Source of the DNA: Komagataeibacter sucrofermentans DSM 15973
GTDB lineage: Bacteria; Pseudomonadota; Alphaproteobacteria; Acetobacterales; Acetobacteraceae
Direction: 5' to 3'
DNA length: 64,000 bases
Assembly (NCBI RefSeq): GCF_040581405.1
Contig: NZ_CP137157.1
Span: forward strand, 1,492,001-1,556,000
The position numbers and the translations under genes are program-made. Below are positions 44,496-53,999 of this stretch, in pieces (within the stretch, counting starts at the first letter, position 1; the number at the start of each line of letters is the position of its first letter). The notes beneath the pieces were generated by a model. That model was not told the origin of the DNA and searched no databases. It was given only the letters and a program-made list of their open reading frames with translations.

Positions 44496-44989
44496 GCGAA
44501 TGTCTCCTCAACCAGACGGACCCCTGCAAGCACGCGGACCTGGAAATTGATGCACGCCACAAGCTCGGCCAGGCTGACAACATCGCTATCGGTCAGGCCC
44601 GCGCCAAGCAGGGCATCAACATGCGCGCGGCTGGCCCTGGCGGGCGTGAGCGTAACCGTATCGACATAGGACAGGATGGCGGCCTCACGCGCATCCGCCG
44701 CCCCGGCGCCATCTGCAATGACCGTGACCTGCGGGCCCGCCCCCATCGTGGCCAGCAGGGTGGCGTAGGTCGTGGCCAGTTCCTCACAGCCATTGGCGCG
44801 CGCGATGCGGATGGCGATGGCGCAGCGCTGGGCATGGGGCAGACTGCCGCAGGCGGCAGGGGTAACGACGGCCTGCCCGCTGGCATCGCACAACTGCATG
44901 ATCTTCGCACGGTCGGCCAGCGCTGCCTTCCCCTCGGCTGAGCGGGACTGCGCCGATAGGGAACTGAATGTCGAGAACGGGTTGGGCAT
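44492..44989 (-). CDS. CMD domain protein (Avi_7170-like)
   Basis: 165 aa from ATG 44989 (GGAAC before it; frame open to 45061). AhpD/CMD-type helical domain without the CxxC pair: CGSLPHAQRCAIAIRIARAN, GCEELATTYATLLATMG, LTDSDVVSLAELVACINFQV. From memory it fits the Avi_7170 group, the regular partner of Avi_7169 proteins. First gene of the two-gene minus-strand unit. In other genomes the pair accompanies a substrate-binding protein and an FMN monooxygenase, both missing here. Confidence 0.78.
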   Translation of the reverse strand: MPNPFSTFSSLSAQSRSAEGKAALADRAKIMQLCDASGQAVVTPAACGSLPHAQRCAIAIRIARANGCEELATTYATLLATMGAGPQVTVIADGAGAADAREAAILSYVDTVTLTPARASRAHVDALLGAGLTDSDVVSLAELVACINFQVRVLAGVRLVEETFA

Positions 44990-45350
44990 TACGTTCCACT
45001 TTCTGGTGGGCCGGTTCCGCAGAAACCGGCAGTGGGGTCGGGGTGGCAGGCTACCATGCACTTACTGCATCGCAATACACCAAATGCCCGCATGACGCAT
45101 TTTATTATCAAGACCCATGATGCAGATTTTACAACACAAATACGGATATCGAGACACCTGGCATCACGCAGCGCAAGACATTCACAATCATCATAATCCA
45201 CCAAAAACAGCGCATATGCGGCCTGATTTGCAGGCACAAACCCGGCCTGCCCCGCCTGAGGCATGATGGGAGGGGACATATGGCCTTGCGCGGGGTGATA
45301 TGCCACCATGCGGGATACAGTCATAAACGACGCCCCGGAAAAGAGACCCC

Positions 45351-46112
45351 ATGCCCATTTCTGCCCCGACCAGTCTGGCCGACCTGTTCCTTGCGGTAAG
45401 GCAGCAGAAAACCGATCCTCTCGCCAGCGTGCACGAGGCGCTGACCCCGCGCACCCTGGCCGATGCCTATGCGGTGCAGGATGCGGTGGGGCTGCATCTC
45501 GGGCCGATACGGGGGTGGAAGGTGGGCGCAGAAACCCCGCAGTCCGAGCCGTTTGCCGCCCCCATCCATGCGGCCACGATCTTTGAGGATGGCGAGACCG
45601 TGCCCGCCTATGTCTGCCGCCATCTGGGCGTGGAGGCTGAAATCGGCTACCGCTTTGCCAAAGCCCTCCCCCCACGCGCAGCGGCATGGACGGCTGATGA
45701 AGTCATGGCCGCCATCGGCACCATTCACCCCATGATCGAGATTGTGGATACGCGGTTTGAAAAACCCGGCTCGCAGCACAAGCTGCTTCACACTGCCGAT
45801 CACCAGAGCCATGGGGCGCTGATCGTAGGCCCCGGCATGGCGGACTGGCGGGCCATTACCCCCACGGGCGAGCCGGTCAGCCTGACCATAAACGGGCGCA
45901 CGGTGGTCGAGCATGTGGGCGGCAATAGCGCGGGCGACCCGCTGCGCCTGCTGGTCTGGCTGGCCAACCATGCTGCGCGCCGTGGGCTGGGCATTGAGGC
46001 GGGATGCCTGGTCACCACCGGCTCGACAACCGGCACGATATTCGTGGTGCATGATACCGATGTGCGCGCAAGCTTTCCTTCCATCGGCACGGTGCAGACC
46101 CATCTGGCCTGA
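45351..46112 (+). CDS. fumarylacetoacetate hydrolase/2-keto-4-pentenoate hydratase family protein
   Basis: 253 aa. MhpD/HpcG-type pattern: LADAYAVQDAVGLHLGPIRG, GWKVGAETPQSEPFAAPIHA, LGVEAEIGYRFAKALPPRAA (metal-binding Glu region), FALTDHQSHGALIVG-like strand, and GCLVTTGSTTGTIFV. Magnesium-dependent hydration of a 2-oxo-enoic acid from ring cleavage or related pathways. The decayed 2-hydroxyacid dehydrogenase follows 13 nt downstream and would have been its partner. Confidence 0.87.
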   Translation: MPISAPTSLADLFLAVRQQKTDPLASVHEALTPRTLADAYAVQDAVGLHLGPIRGWKVGAETPQSEPFAAPIHAATIFEDGETVPAYVCRHLGVEAEIGYRFAKALPPRAAAWTADEVMAAIGTIHPMIEIVDTRFEKPGSQHKLLHTADHQSHGALIVGPGMADWRAITPTGEPVSLTINGRTVVEHVGGNSAGDPLRLLVWLANHAARRGLGIEAGCLVTTGSTTGTIFVVHDTDVRASFPSIGTVQTHLA

Positions 46113-46125
46113 CCCTGTGGGAGAC

Positions 46126-46464
46126 ATGACCATGCAGCCTGAAATCCTGCAGCTTGAACCCATGATGGACGCCATCGATAAATAGCTCGAGGCCACTTAT
46201 GTGGTACACCGCCCCGGCCCCACGGGCGTGCCTGTCAATGTGGCGGGGCGCATACGCGGCATTGCCACCGGGGGCGGCTCGGGGCTCAATGTGTTTGCAC
46301 ATGAACCCGACGTGCCCGAGGCCCTGCGCACATCGCCGCGCACCGTGCTGCAACCCCACCGCGCCAGCGCCACGGTAGAAACCCGGCTGGCCATGGGCAA
46401 ACTGGTGGTGGCCAACCTTGCCGCCCATTTTGCCCGCAGGCCCCCGCCCACGCCTGTCGTATAA
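46126..46464 (+). pseudogene. 2-hydroxyacid dehydrogenase remnant with internal deletion
   Basis: ATG at 46126 begins MTMQPEILQLEPMMDAIDK, then an in-frame TAG at 46183 (CAG to TAG). The same frame continues LEATYVVHR and IRGIATGGGSG, then jumps to LNVFAHEPDVPEALR, VLQPHRASATVETRLAMGKL and VVANLAAHFARRPPPTPVV. The N-terminal start and C-terminal end of a D-2-hydroxyacid dehydrogenase (GhrA/hydroxypyruvate type) are present, but the middle ~170 residues with the NAD Rossmann fold and catalytic Arg are gone. Both the stop and the deletion are directly visible. Confidence 0.85.
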
Positions 46465-46554
46465 GCCTTGGCCACGGGTGCGGGCAGACCGTTCAGGCGG
46501 AACCATCCACAAGGGGCCACGTTGGGTCAGCAGGCATTTTGCGGAGTACATCCC

Positions 46555-46743
46555 ATGCTGACTCTTCTCATCATCGCACTCATCATCTTCGCCATTGGCG
46601 GGGGTGGGTATGGCTATCGCTCCGGCTGGTACGGCGGCTCCCGAAGTACGGGGTTCAACGGGCTGGGGCTGTTGCCTGTCATCCTGCTTATCATCGCGCT
46701 GTTCCTGCTGTTTCACACGCCAAACACGGCGCCCATGCCCTGA
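46555..46743 (+). CDS. DUF3309-like small membrane protein
   Basis: 62 aa from ATG 46555, GGAG 7-10 nt upstream. Two short hydrophobic segments (TLLIIALIIFAIGGGGYGYR and LLPVILLIIALFLLFHTP) flank a Gly/Ser/Tyr-rich loop. The DUF3309 look is clear but generic. Role unknown; widespread in proteobacteria. Confidence 0.65.
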   Translation: MLTLLIIALIIFAIGGGGYGYRSGWYGGSRSTGFNGLGLLPVILLIIALFLLFHTPNTAPMP

Positions 46744-46809
46744 CCACCCGGCACGGACGGGGCATGCGTTGTGGCATGCCTCGCCCTGTCGCGGGCAGGA
46801 CCGGATGCG

Positions 46810-47730
46810 TTATTCTGGCTGATCCCCATCACGGGGCGGCCGTCCGGCCCACAGGGCCGCCAGCGCCGAGCCCGATATGTTGTGCCAAACCGAAAAAACT
46901 GCGCCGGGCAGCGCTGCCAGCGGCGAGAAATAGACCCGCCCCAGCGTTGCGGCCAGACCCGAGTTCTGCATGCCCACCTCCAGCGCCAGCGTGCGGCATA
47001 CGGATTCATCAAAACCCAGCAGCCTGCCCCCCCAGTAACCACCGGCAAGCCCGATGGCGTTATGCACGATCACGCCCAGCAGCACGATCGGGCCGACACT
47101 GGCCAGAGCAGGCCGCACGCCTGCCACGATGCTGCCAATAATGATCATGATCGACACCATGGCCACCAGCGGCAGCGCGGGCGAGATGCGGCGGATGACG
47201 CGCGGGCACAGCGTATTGACCGCAACACCGCCACAGACCGGCAGGGCCACCATCTCCATGATGCTGCGAAACAGGCCCCAGCTATCCACGCTCACGCCCG
47301 CCGAAACATAAAGCCGGGTCAGCAGCGGGGTGGCGATGATGCCGACCAGCGTGGACAGCGTGCTGATGCTGACCGAAAGCGCCACATCGCCGCGCGAGAG
47401 ATAGATCATGACATTCGACGCCGTGCCACTCGAAACGCAGCCCACCAGCACCATGCCCGTCGTAATCATGGGCGGCATGCGCAGCATGTGCGCGATCCCC
47501 CATGCCGCAAGCGGCATGACAAGGTAATGCAGCCCCACGCCAGCCAGCACCGGCGCGGGCCTGCGCGCAATGCGCCCGAAATCAGCCAGCGTGAGGGTCA
47601 CCCCCATGGTGAACATGATGAAGGCCAGCAGCGGCGTAATGGCCGGGGTCACGCGCAGGAAGGGGCCGGGCATCAGCACGGCCGCAAGCGAAACCAGAAC
47701 CGCCCATACGGGAAAAAGCCGCGTCAGCAT
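46810..47730 (-). CDS. bile acid:sodium symporter (BASS) family protein
   Basis: 306 aa from ATG 47730; a longer frame starts at 47883 but its extra region is hydrophilic and unlike the family. About nine helices: [60 protein letters not shown], and the C-terminal [20 protein letters not shown], which is the conserved Na-site motif of BASS proteins. Likely sodium-driven organic-anion transport. Confidence 0.9.
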   Translation of the reverse strand: MLTRLFPVWAVLVSLAAVLMPGPFLRVTPAITPLLAFIMFTMGVTLTLADFGRIARRPAPVLAGVGLHYLVMPLAAWGIAHMLRMPPMITTGMVLVGCVSSGTASNVMIYLSRGDVALSVSISTLSTLVGIIATPLLTRLYVSAGVSVDSWGLFRSIMEMVALPVCGGVAVNTLCPRVIRRISPALPLVAMVSIMIIIGSIVAGVRPALASVGPIVLLGVIVHNAIGLAGGYWGGRLLGFDESVCRTLALEVGMQNSGLAATLGRVYFSPLAALPGAVFSVWHNISGSALAALWAGRPPRDGDQPE

Positions 47731-48036
47731 GCGCCCGCCCTGCACATCCGCCCTGCCCTGACATCCATTGCCATCATGCTCCTGCCCCACGCCAATCGGC
47801 CACGGGCGTGTGCATAGCGGGCCACCTTGTGCATGAACAGCCTGTATTGCGCCTGCGCTGACGTTACGGTGTTGCCACGCCACATGGGCGGGTGGTTTAC
47901 GCCAGCAGCGCAGCGTGCAACCCTGCGTCCGGCTGGTGGTTGAAACAGGGGCATGGCCCGGGGCACGACGCCATCAATACGCCGCAATACTGCCTCGTCA
48001 TGCTGTTGTTTGCCTCTCTTCCCCCTGGAGACCTGC

Positions 48037-49971
48037 GTGCCCGATACCATCTACCGCAATGCGCTGTTTTTCGATGGCACGGGCGCAAGCCCCACCCGAA
48101 CCGACATCGCCGTATCAGCGGGCAGGATCTCCGCCATAGGCCACCTGCTCGTGGCCAGCAGCCACACGACCGAGATCGACTGCGACGGGATGTGGCTCAT
48201 GCCCGGGCTGCTTGACATCCACACCCATCTTGACCTCGAGCTTGAACTCGACCCCGCCCTGCCCGAGGTGGTGCGCCACGGCACCACGACGGTGGTGATC
48301 GGCAACTGCTCCATTGGCGTGACCTACGGCAACCAGCGCCGCGAGGGCGAAGACCCGATCGTGGACTGCTTCGCCCGCGTCGAGAACATGCCCAAGAGCG
48401 TGCTGGCCCGGGTGGCCGATGCGTGTGACTGGACGGATTCTCAAAGCTATCTCGATCACCTTTCCGCCCTGAAGCTTGGCCCCAACGTGGTGCCGCTCAT
48501 TCCGCATTCCATGCTGCGCATCGAGGTGATGGGCCTGCATGATTCCATCTCGCGCCGCCCCACAAGGCGCGAGCGCGCGCGCATGGAGCGCCTGGTCGAT
48601 GCGGGCATGGCGCAGGGTTATGCCGGTTTTTCAACCGATGCCCTGCCCTTTCACTTCCTGGCCAACGACCCGCACAAAAAGCGCAAGATCCCCACGCAAT
48701 ATGCCAGCTTCCACGAACTGCGGCAGTTGACCGGGGTCGTGCGCCGCTACGGGCGCGTGTGGCAGGCGACACCGCCCAAGGATGACATTGTCGATGCCGT
48801 GCGCAGCTTCCTGCTCACAAGCGGGCGACTGTTCGGGCGCCCGCTCAAGACCACGGTGCTCGCCGCGATCGATTTGCAGACCAACCGCGCCGCCGTCTCG
48901 ATGTGCCTCATGCTTTCGGCCATGCTTAATTCCCGGCTGCTTGGTGGCATGTTCCGCTTTCAGGTGCTGGCCGCCTCGTTCCGGATCTGGAGCGATGGGG
49001 CGATCAATCCCATTGCCGATGAAATACCGCAACTGCGCGCCCTGAACGAACTCGAACTTGATGACCGCGCGGGGCGGGCGCGCATTCTCAACGACCCGGA
49101 ATGGATCGCGGGCTTTCGCGAGATGTGGCTCAAGGGCAAATCCGGCTGGACATTCGACCGCCTGCGCCGCCTGATGCGACAGGAAGAAACCGTGCTGACC
49201 CGCAGCCTGGCCGACATGAAGGTGGCCGAATGCCCGCTGGCCAACTGGCAGGGCGAGACCCTGCTCGCCCCCTATAACCGCCTGCTGCGCTGGCAGCACA
49301 CCAAGGGCCGCCAGGGTGCCGCCAATACGGCGGAGGCTGCGTTCTTCGCCACTTTCCCCGACCCCGTGCGCGATGATGCCACCTTCCTCCTGCACCTGCT
49401 GCGGCAGTGGGATACGGACCTGAGGTGGGAGACAACCTTCGCCAACCGCGACCCCACACGGCTGAAAAAACTGCTGTTCAACTCCCAGACCCTGCCCGGC
49501 TTCAACGATAGCGGGGCGCATCTGGCCAATATCGCCTTTTATGACGGCAATCTGCGCTTCCTCAAGATCGCCGAGCCCGACGGGCCCGAAAAGGTGGCGC
49601 TCGCCATCCATCGCCTGACCGGCTTGCCTGCTGATTTCTTCAACCTCAACGCAGGCAGGCTGCGGGTGGGCGCGCAGGCCGATCTGTGCGTGATCGACCC
49701 CGAGGCCCTGCGGCGGTGGAACCCGGAGGCAAGCTATGAATTCGTACACCGCTCCGAATTCGGCTGCCGACAGGTCATCAACCGCCCCCCTGGCGTGGTG
49801 CGCCATGTCATGATCGCAGGCCAGCGCGTCTGGACCGAAGGCCGCTATGCGCCCGATTTTGGCGCAAGCGCTCATGGTCGCGTCATCCGCGCCAGTGATC
49901 ACCCGCTCGAACACGAGCAGGCCTGCGCCCTTGATGAGCGCGTGGTCCATGACAGGGCGGCCATCACGTAA
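48037..49971 (+). CDS. N-acyl-D-amino-acid deacylase/D-aminoacylase-type amidohydrolase
   Basis: 644 aa from GTG 48037 (GGAG 6-9 nt upstream). Amidohydrolase: N-terminal NALFFDGTGASPTRTDIAVS, the metal-binding LMPGLLDIHTHLDLELELDP, GTTTVVIGNCSIGVTY, a distinct ISRRPTRRERARMERLVDAG helix, and the C-terminal GFNDSGAHLANIAFYDGN with NRPPGVVRHVMIAGQRVW. Zinc-dependent hydrolysis of N-acyl-D-amino acids or related ureas is inferred. Followed by a porin gene after 24 nt, a possible uptake-and-hydrolysis unit. Confidence 0.88.
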   Translation: MPDTIYRNALFFDGTGASPTRTDIAVSAGRISAIGHLLVASSHTTEIDCDGMWLMPGLLDIHTHLDLELELDPALPEVVRHGTTTVVIGNCSIGVTYGNQRREGEDPIVDCFARVENMPKSVLARVADACDWTDSQSYLDHLSALKLGPNVVPLIPHSMLRIEVMGLHDSISRRPTRRERARMERLVDAGMAQGYAGFSTDALPFHFLANDPHKKRKIPTQYASFHELRQLTGVVRRYGRVWQATPPKDDIVDAVRSFLLTSGRLFGRPLKTTVLAAIDLQTNRAAVSMCLMLSAMLNSRLLGGMFRFQVLAASFRIWSDGAINPIADEIPQLRALNELELDDRAGRARILNDPEWIAGFREMWLKGKSGWTFDRLRRLMRQEETVLTRSLADMKVAECPLANWQGETLLAPYNRLLRWQHTKGRQGAANTAEAAFFATFPDPVRDDATFLLHLLRQWDTDLRWETTFANRDPTRLKKLLFNSQTLPGFNDSGAHLANIAFYDGNLRFLKIAEPDGPEKVALAIHRLTGLPADFFNLNAGRLRVGAQADLCVIDPEALRRWNPEASYEFVHRSEFGCRQVINRPPGVVRHVMIAGQRVWTEGRYAPDFGASAHGRVIRASDHPLEHEQACALDERVVHDRAAIT

Positions 49972-49995
49972 TCTTCACGCACGCACAGGCGGTTC

Positions 49996-51297
49996 GTGCA
50001 ATTTTTTGATAGATACCCCGCCCTGCCCGTCATGCTATCCCGCCACATCATTTATGGCTGGAGAAAGCACGTACCCTTGGCATGGCGGCTGCAAACTCGA
50101 TACATTGTGTCCCTCTCGGTGGCGATGGTGGCTGCGGCTGCGCCGGTGGCGAGCCTGCACGCCCAGAGCGTGCCCGTGGTCAGGCTGCATGGCGTCACCA
50201 TCCGGCCTTATGCCACCGACCAGCTTGATACGGGGGGCTTTGTCTCGGCAGGCCCCGCCCATCCCGGCACGGGCGCGCGCGGGGCGCGGCTGCGCAATGG
50301 CGTGCGCGTCAATATCCATGACCAGGTGGAAATTGGCGCGATATGGGATTTCGGGCCTGCCCCCAATGGCCCCATGCGGCTGTTTGAGGGGCAGGTCTCC
50401 TATATCGGGCTGAAGCACTTCGTCTTTACCGCCGGTATCTTCAAGCCCAGCTTCGGCCTTGAATCCATGCAGGCGCAGGGCGATACGGTTTTTGTCGAGC
50501 GCTCCAGCATTTCCACCATTACCCGCAACCTCGCCACCGGCATCGAGCGGCAGGCCGTGCAGGCGGAGGCCTATGGCAGGCGCTACCATTTTGCCCTTTC
50601 CGCCACGGCTGGCACCGCAGGCCCCGGCGAGAATGGCAACCAGCGCGCCATGGCCTTCCGCCTCGTGGGGCTGCCGGTGCGCAGCCATGACGTGCTGGTG
50701 CATGCCGGCATTTCGGGGGAATGGGTGTTCCGTCCCGCCGCCATGACACGGAGCAGCCCGGCCATTGCACTATCCGACAACCCTGAACTCAACACCGGCA
50801 CGGTCGCGAAATACCTCAATACCGGCCGCCTTGCCGCCACATCCGCCGGGGCTTTTGGCGTGGAGGCCGCCGTGGCGTGGAAAAGGCTGCTGTTTCAGGG
50901 CGAGGGCTATGACATCATGCTCGACACCAGCCCCGCCGCAGGCAGCCAGAACCTGAACTTTCATGGTTGGTACGGCATGCTGGGCTACACCATCAACGGC
51001 ACGCCGCGACAGTGGAAGGGGCGCACCGCCGCCTTTTCTTCCCCCACATGCGCGCGGGGGCAGGATGTGCTGTGCAACGGCTATGGCGTGCTGGAAGTCG
51101 CGGCCCGCTATTCCGAGGTCAATCTTGACTCCGCCACCGTGCATGGCGGCAGCCAGCAGACCGGCTCGCTGGCCCTGAACTGGTGGCCGACCGCCATCAT
51201 CCGCACCACCGTGCAGTATGAATACGGGCAGGTGAACGCCAGCAGGGCGCCTGAGCATTTTCATGCCATCATGTCGCTTTTCCAGATTAAATTCTGA
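49996..51297 (+). CDS. phosphate-selective (OprP-like) porin
   Basis: 433 aa. Signal-like N-terminus (VSLSVAMVAAAAPVASLHAQ), then a beta-barrel pattern with alternating hydrophobic residues ending in Phe (MSLFQIKF). The OprP/O family is suggested by YIGLKHFVFTAGIFKPSFGL and YDIMLDTSPAAG. GTG at 49996 is tentative (AGGCGG upstream); ATG 50032 is another option. Outer-membrane channel, likely for the substrate of the neighbouring amidohydrolase or for phosphate. Confidence 0.78.
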   Translation: MQFFDRYPALPVMLSRHIIYGWRKHVPLAWRLQTRYIVSLSVAMVAAAAPVASLHAQSVPVVRLHGVTIRPYATDQLDTGGFVSAGPAHPGTGARGARLRNGVRVNIHDQVEIGAIWDFGPAPNGPMRLFEGQVSYIGLKHFVFTAGIFKPSFGLESMQAQGDTVFVERSSISTITRNLATGIERQAVQAEAYGRRYHFALSATAGTAGPGENGNQRAMAFRLVGLPVRSHDVLVHAGISGEWVFRPAAMTRSSPAIALSDNPELNTGTVAKYLNTGRLAATSAGAFGVEAAVAWKRLLFQGEGYDIMLDTSPAAGSQNLNFHGWYGMLGYTINGTPRQWKGRTAAFSSPTCARGQDVLCNGYGVLEVAARYSEVNLDSATVHGGSQQTGSLALNWWPTAIIRTTVQYEYGQVNASRAPEHFHAIMSLFQIKF

Positions 51298-51431
51298 GCG
51301 GTAGCGGGCCGCTCCCTATCCTGAATATGGGGTTTTGTAACTTTTTGTTGCCAAACACTCGCCACATTTACCGGCGCACACTGACCGGGTCGATGCATCG
51401 GCGATAACAGGCACATAGAGGAATACAGAAC

Positions 51432-51689
51432 ATGATGATCCGATCTGCTTCCATTCTCGCTACCGTCGCGGCAATCGCGCTGGCCACCCCGGCCTTCGCA
51501 CAGGGCCATCCCGATTACTGCAAGTCCGTGTCCAAGGAACCTTCGGGCGAGTGGAAAATCAATTCCGACACCACTGTTACGGTTGGTGGCGCGCGCGTGG
51601 ACCTCAAGCCCCAGTCGGTCTATCGCGGAGAAATCAAGATAAACGAGCAGGACGTTCATAACGAGTTCGAAAAGAGCTGCGGAAAGTAA
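51432..51689 (+). CDS. small exported protein, 85 aa
   Basis: Signal peptide SASILATVAAIALATPAFAQ (cleavage after AFA), then a mature ~60 residues with two cysteines (YCKSVSKEP near the start, KSCGK at the end) that may form a disulfide, and KINSDTTVTVGGARVDLKP. No family. A strong hairpin terminator follows. Confidence 0.7.
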   Translation: MMIRSASILATVAAIALATPAFAQGHPDYCKSVSKEPSGEWKINSDTTVTVGGARVDLKPQSVYRGEIKINEQDVHNEFEKSCGK

Positions 51690-51699
51690 AACCCCGTAA

Positions 51700-51727
51700 C
51701 AGGGCCGGCATTGCGCATCCGGCCCTG
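51700..51727 (+). terminator. hairpin terminator
   Basis: CAGGGCCGG (51700-51708) pairs perfectly with CCGGCCCTG (51719-51727) across 10 nt, 11 nt after the stop. T tract short. Confidence 0.75.
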
Positions 51728-51877
51728 TCTGCCTGCCACGACATGCGCTCTGAACAGCCTGCCGTTGAAAGAACCTGCATATTATAAAGACGTTTGGGGT
51801 AAACAGGGGTGGCGCCTGAACACTTTTGCCTTACGCTTTATGAACAGGTTATTTTCAGACAGCGGGAGAACGCCCTC

Positions 51878-52684
51878 ATGGAACCATCCCCATCCCGCCA
51901 GCCGGTGCTGTTCCTGCCGCATGGCGGCGGCCCCTGCTTTTTCATGGACTGGCCCGATACGTGGGACCACATGGCCGCCTATCTGCGCGGTATCGCCGCC
52001 ACCCTGCCGCGCAGGCCTGACGGCATCGTGGTCATGTCCGGTCATTGGGAAACAGGGGTGCCTACGGTCACCGCATCAGCGCATCCGCCGCTGATCTATG
52101 ATTATTACGGTTTTCCACCCCATACCTACCACCTGCAATACCCCGCCCCCGGCGCGCCCGCGCTGGCAGCCGAGGTGCTCGACCTGCTGGCCCACGCAGG
52201 CATGCCCGGTGAGGCCGATGCCGGGCGCGGGTTTGACCATGGGGTGTTCATTCCCTTCATGCTGGCCTTCCCGCAGGCGGATATTCCCGTGGTGGAACTC
52301 TCGCTCCCGCGCGACCTCAATGCCGCGCACACCCTGCACATGGGGGCTGCCCTGCAGGGATTGCGGGCACGCAATATCCTGATCGTGGGCACCGGCATGA
52401 CCTATCACAACGTGCGCCACCTGATGGGGCGCGACCCGCAATCCGATGAGCCGTCACGCGCATTCGACACATGGCTGACGCGGGCGGTGGAAGCACAACC
52501 GCCCATCCGCGCCGAGGCCCTGACCCACTGGGCGCAGGCCCCCGGCGCGCGTATCTGCCACCCCACGCCAGAGCACCTGCTGCCGCTGGTCTTTGCTGCG
52601 GGTGCTGCGGGAAATGACCTTGGCAGGCGGGATTACAGTGATACGGTCATGGGCAAGGCACTGTCCGGCTTCCGCTTTGGCTGA
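51878..52684 (+). CDS. LigB-type extradiol dioxygenase (4,5-DOPA dioxygenase-like)
   Basis: 268 aa from ATG 51878 (GGGAG upstream). LigB fold: VLFLPHGGGPCFFMDWPDTW, HWETGVPTVTASAHPPLIYD, YGFPPHTYHLQYPAPGAPAL, a conserved GFDHGVFIPFMLAFPQADI and NILIVGTGMTYHNVRHL. The first-shell His pairs (HGGG, HWE, FDHG, YHN) bind Fe/Zn. Bacterial DODA-type ring-opening dioxygenase. YceI-like gene follows 37 nt downstream. Confidence 0.9.
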   Translation: MEPSPSRQPVLFLPHGGGPCFFMDWPDTWDHMAAYLRGIAATLPRRPDGIVVMSGHWETGVPTVTASAHPPLIYDYYGFPPHTYHLQYPAPGAPALAAEVLDLLAHAGMPGEADAGRGFDHGVFIPFMLAFPQADIPVVELSLPRDLNAAHTLHMGAALQGLRARNILIVGTGMTYHNVRHLMGRDPQSDEPSRAFDTWLTRAVEAQPPIRAEALTHWAQAPGARICHPTPEHLLPLVFAAGAAGNDLGRRDYSDTVMGKALSGFRFG

Positions 52685-52721
52685 GGGCGTGCCGCCGCCC
52701 CCTTTCGCCTGCAAGGACAGG

Positions 52722-53345
52722 ATGCCCATGACCCTGAAGTTCACCACCTGCATGCTTGCGGCGCTGGCCATTACCCTGCCCCTCGCCCCGCTTGCCGCCG
52801 CAACACCCGCAACACCCGCAACCGATGTGCGCCCCGGCCAGTACAGGGTCGAGCCCGGACACACGCAGATCACGTTCTCGCTGCTGCATATGGGCTTTAC
52901 CCCTTATTCGGGCCTGTTTTCCGGCATTTCGGGCACGCTGCGGCTTGACCCCGGTCAGCCTGCCGCCTCACGCCTGAACGTAACCGTGCCGGTAAACAGC
53001 ATCATCACCACCAGCCCGGTGCTGACCACCGAACTCAAGGGGCAGGACTGGTTCGATACCGCCCGCTACCCCAACGCCACCTTTGTTTCGAGCCGTGTCG
53101 TGCCGGTGGGGGCTGAGCATGCCAGCGTTACAGGCGACCTGACGCTGCATGGCGTCACCCGCCCCGTGGTGTTGCAGGTGCAGTATGTGGGCGCGGGCCT
53201 CAACCCGCTTGACAAGGCCTATACGGTTGGCTTTCAGGCCACCACAACCATCCGGCGCAGCGCATTTGGCATGAAGACCTACCTGCCCATGGTGGGCGAC
53301 GAGGTTGCGCTTTCCATCGCTGGCGCATTTGAAAAACAGGACTGA
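52722..53345 (+). CDS. YceI-family periplasmic protein
   Basis: 207 aa from ATG 52722 (AAGGACAGG upstream). Signal peptide FTTCMLAALAITLPLAPLAA. The barrel is GQYRVEPGHTQITFSLLHMG, SGLFSGISGTLRLDPGQP, WFDTARYPNATFVSS, LTLHGVTRPVVLQV and TTTIRRSAFGMKTYLPMVG, the full YceI consensus. Lipid-binding periplasmic protein, second YceI gene of this window. Confidence 0.94.
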   Translation: MPMTLKFTTCMLAALAITLPLAPLAAATPATPATDVRPGQYRVEPGHTQITFSLLHMGFTPYSGLFSGISGTLRLDPGQPAASRLNVTVPVNSIITTSPVLTTELKGQDWFDTARYPNATFVSSRVVPVGAEHASVTGDLTLHGVTRPVVLQVQYVGAGLNPLDKAYTVGFQATTTIRRSAFGMKTYLPMVGDEVALSIAGAFEKQD

Positions 53346-53999
53346 TCACGCCCCTGCCCGCACGCCCAGACCGTGCAGGAAAAACCGCCACGTTTCATCA
53401 ACATAAGCTGCGCTGGCGGCGGCATCTGGCAGCGGGTCGCGCCCGAGCAGGCGCTGCTGTATGGCCCAGCCGGTCATGAGGCCGGTAAGCAGGCGGGCCG
53501 TGTGTTCATTGTCATGGCCGGGCGGGATCTGCCCCGCCTCACCCGCCGCGCGCAGCAGGTTGATGATGCGGCAGTGAAAGGGCGCCACGATTTCATCCAT
53601 CGCATGGTCGATCAGGGCGGGGTAGCGGTAGCCATCGGCAATCATCATGCGGTAGGTCGCGATCACGTCCTCCTGCATGATGAAGTCGAGCAGCATGCGG
53701 CAGACCGCGTGCAGGGCCTGAAGCGGATCACGCAGCGAAACCTGCGTGTCGTGCTCGAGAAGCTGCGCGCATAAATGGGTAATGACCGCCTTGAACAGCG
53801 CCTCCTTCGAGGCATAGCGATGATACAGCGTCTGCTTGCTGGCCCCCGCCGCGCGCGCGATCTGCCCCATCGAGGTGCCCGCATAGCCGTGCGCGATGAA
53901 CAGGTCGCCCGCCACCTCAAGCAGGTAGCGGTCGAGCTGGGCTGAATCCGCGGGCGTGGGGCGGCCTGAGCGGCGCGGTTTGGCCATGGCGTTCGACAT
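53346..53999 (-). CDS. TetR/AcrR-family regulator
   Basis: 217 aa. N-terminal TetR HTH LEVAGDLFIAHGYAGTSMGQ, IARAAGASKQTLYHRYASKE. The C-terminal ligand domain contains LLDFIMQEDVIATYRMMIAD. Divergent from the EmrA-EmrB-outer-membrane-factor operon, 118 bp apart, so it is the likely local repressor of that efflux system. The intergenic region carries a near repeat (CTTACGTG/CTTATGTG) that could belong to its operator. Confidence 0.92.
   Translation of the reverse strand: MSNAMAKPRRSGRPTPADSAQLDRYLLEVAGDLFIAHGYAGTSMGQIARAAGASKQTLYHRYASKEALFKAVITHLCAQLLEHDTQVSLRDPLQALHAVCRMLLDFIMQEDVIATYRMMIADGYRYPALIDHAMDEIVAPFHCRIINLLRAAGEAGQIPPGHDNEHTARLLTGLMTGWAIQQRLLGRDPLPDAAASAAYVDETWRFFLHGLGVRAGA

Noticed and set aside
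48631-49950. 439-codon reverse frame
   Set aside because: Antisense shadow of the amidohydrolase at 48037, whose metal motifs are clear.
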